In this document: in pieces, positions 62,449 through 64,000 of the stretch | Layout of the letters: each line of letters begins with the position of its first letter | Position numbering within the stretch: the stretch's first letter is position 1 | Translations under genes and position numbers: made by a program | Notes under the pieces: model-generated | What the model saw: the letters and a program-made list of their open reading frames with translations, nothing else | What the model was told of the DNA's origin: nothing | Database searches by the model: none | Source: Rhodopirellula europaea 6C | GTDB lineage: Bacteria; Planctomycetota; Planctomycetia; Pirellulales; Pirellulaceae | Assembly (NCBI RefSeq): GCF_000338295.1 | Contig: NZ_ANMO01000028.1 | Location: forward strand, 33,398-97,397 | DNA length: 64,000 bases | Reading direction: 5' to 3'

Positions 62449-64000
62449 ATGAACGACGGTGAAAACATGGCCACTTTCGATGAAACCAATGACAACGGCG
62501 TGGTCGCTGCGGTCAAGGATTACATGCGATTGCTGGAAGATGGCAAGGCTCCCTCGGTCGAAGACTTTCTGGCTGGTCATGCCAATATTGAAGAAGAACT
62601 GCGTCCCGCGCTCGAAGGCTTGGCCATGCTGCACGGTGCTGGGTCGCCCTCCGAACCTTCCACCACCGCCGTCGGGCCCGATGCGGAGTTCACGGCCAAA
62701 CCGATCGGTGATTTTCAAATTGTCGGTGAGCTTGGCCGGGGAGGAATGGGCGTAGTCTACGAGGCTGTTCAGCTCTCTCTTGGTCGCAAGGTGGCCTTGA
62801 AAGTCCTGCCGTTTGCCAGCGGTTTGGACGAAGTGCGATTGCAGCGTTTCCGCAACGAAGCGCATGCGGCGGCGGCTTTGCACCACACCAACATCGTGCC
62901 TGTCTACGCCGTCGGCAGTGATCGTGGAGTGCACTACTACGCGATGCAGATGATCGAGGGACGCACGTTGGCGGATGTGATCAATGAGATGCGTCAGGAA
63001 AACAAGCAAGGGAAATCAAACGACACCCGGCCGATGCGTGACACGGTCGGTGCGGCGACGACTCGTTCGAACAACACGACGTCGATGGGCACCTCGATGG
63101 GACGACGACGGTACTACGAGTCGGCCGTTCGCATGGCACACGAAGCCGCGATCGCGATCGAGCACGCGCATCAGTACGGCGTCATCCACCGAGACATCAA
63201 ACCGGGGAACTTGCTGATCGACGGTGCCGGCAAAGTGTGGGTGACCGATTTTGGTTTGGCACACATTGAATCCGACACCAACAACCTGACTCGGACCGGC
63301 GACCCGATGGGGACGTTGCGGTATGCTTCGCCCGAACAAGCGTCCGGCAACCGGATGATCTTGGATCATCGCACCGACGTTTATTCCTTTGGCGTGACAC
63401 TTTACGAATTGCTGACCCTGCGACCCGCCATCGAAGGCGAAGGTTTTCGCGAATTGCTCAACGCGGTGATTGAGGTCGACCCGCCATCGCCGATGTCAAT
63501 CGCACCGGATTTACCCGCTGAGTTGGACACAATCGTTCGCAAAGCCATCGCGAAGCAGCCGTCTGAACGCTACGCGACGATGAAGGCTCTCGCGGACGAT
63601 TTGCAATGTTGGCTGGATGATAAACCGATCCAAGCCAAACCGCCGACGGCACTCGAACGGTTGGCCAAATGGCGTCGCCGCAACAGTGGATTGGTGGCGG
63701 CAGCCTTTGGAATGTTGTTGATCGCTTCGGTCGCTCTATTGGTGACGGCGTTGCTGGTTTGGGGAGAACAACGGCAAACCCAATTGGCTCTCGATCGCGA
63801 AACACAGCAACGGGAATTGGCTGAGGAAAGCTTTCGGCAAGCTCGTGCGGCTGTCGACGCTTTCAGTGAGCTGAGTGAAAGCGAATTGGCCTATCGAGCG
63901 GGGCTTCAGGATCTGCGTCGGACTTTCCTCGAGACATCCTTGTCGTTTTACCGTGACTTCTTGGAGCTGCGTGCTGACGATCCGGCTTTGAAAAGCGAAC
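62449..64000 (+). CDS. Serine/threonine protein kinase (C-terminus cut by window edge)
   Basis: Reads open from ATG 62449 to the window end (517 codons). A short N-terminal leader (about 80 residues) precedes a Hanks-type kinase: GRGGMGVVYEA glycine loop, VALKVL lysine, HRDIKPGNLL catalytic loop, TDFGLA activation start and SPEQASG. A 40-residue Ser/Thr/Asn-rich insert sits before the helix leading to the catalytic loop. A membrane helix (VAAAFGMLLIASVALLVTAL) follows, then a coiled region, as in planctomycete receptor kinases with TPR or similar tails. It may control the upstream sigma factor. Confidence 0.93.
   Translation, partial: MNDGENMATFDETNDNGVVAAVKDYMRLLEDGKAPSVEDFLAGHANIEEELRPALEGLAMLHGAGSPSEPSTTAVGPDAEFTAKPIGDFQIVGELGRGGMGVVYEAVQLSLGRKVALKVLPFASGLDEVRLQRFRNEAHAAAALHHTNIVPVYAVGSDRGVHYYAMQMIEGRTLADVINEMRQENKQGKSNDTRPMRDTVGAATTRSNNTTSMGTSMGRRRYYESAVRMAHEAAIAIEHAHQYGVIHRDIKPGNLLIDGAGKVWVTDFGLAHIESDTNNLTRTGDPMGTLRYASPEQASGNRMILDHRTDVYSFGVTLYELLTLRPAIEGEGFRELLNAVIEVDPPSPMSIAPDLPAELDTIVRKAIAKQPSERYATMKALADDLQCWLDDKPIQAKPPTALERLAKWRRRNSGLVAAAFGMLLIASVALLVTALLVWGEQRQTQLALDRETQQRELAEESFRQARAAVDAFSELSESELAYRAGLQDLRRTFLETSLSFYRDFLELRADDPALKSE

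Overview
The window reads as chromosomal DNA of a marine planctomycete of the Pirellulaceae, most like Rhodopirellula in my judgement. The basis is inference from gene content and style: moderate GC, a sigma factor next to a Ser/Thr kinase with the planctomycete layout, POTRA and beta-barrel proteins showing a Gram-negative type outer membrane, NHL and SGNH proteins with secretion signals, and many short gene families I know mainly from planctomycetes. No rRNA, tRNA or CRISPR array was seen. Both edges cut genes: a clpP on the left and a protein kinase on the right.

Layout. 0-1 kb: two adjacent clpP genes (-). 1.2-3.2 kb: a secreted SGNH hydrolase and an NHL propeller lipoprotein. 3.3-6.2 kb: a tight operon of a Sua5/YrdC-phosphatase fusion, rpiB and a DNA polymerase III delta' subunit. 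6.4-8.0 kb: a frameshifted IS4-type element. 8.2-14.3 kb: rimO-pgsA-CPBP protease-uvrA on the minus strand, the last three coupled by ATGA overlaps. 14.6-16.1 kb: lysS. 16.2-21.2 kb: thrC, then an SGNH protein, an O-carbamoyltransferase and SxtJ- and DUF5989/SxtK-like membrane proteins. 21.3-26.2 kb: a Gly/Tyr-rich secreted protein, a sugar-binding lipoprotein with its halves in swapped order, a YjfB-like protein, two tandem metallophosphoesterases and tsaB. 26.2-29.4 kb: a BamA split into a five-POTRA gene and a barrel gene. 29.6-32.7 kb: an unknown protein and the two halves of a Tm-1-like system. 32.7-38.1 kb: a 1739-residue CheB-CheR-PAS-histidine kinase-receiver protein whose CheB serine is alanine, followed by a receiver remnant.

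38.6-47.8 kb is an island of small stress-type genes (CsbD, lipoproteins, DUF1328, Rho_N domain, YqjD-like, DoxX, ZIP, Pmp3) with several clear terminators and a strongly structured leader around the DoxX start codon. 47.8-51.1 kb: a three-gene redox operon (SDR, semialdehyde dehydrogenase, CurA-like reductase). 51.4-53.1 kb: a hypothetical protein, an SMR exporter and a DUF1569 protein. 53.6-58.7 kb: an RND efflux adaptor and pump. 58.7-61.5 kb: an HD hydrolase, PhzF, GNAT and MarR proteins. 61.8-64 kb: the sigma factor and Ser/Thr kinase.

The points most worth following are the permuted binding protein, the split BamA, the SGNH-carbamoyltransferase-SxtJ-SxtK module, the start-codon hairpin at the DoxX-ZIP operon, the CheB Ser-to-Ala hybrid kinase, and the Sua5-phosphatase fusion with an arginine-phosphatase-like P-loop.
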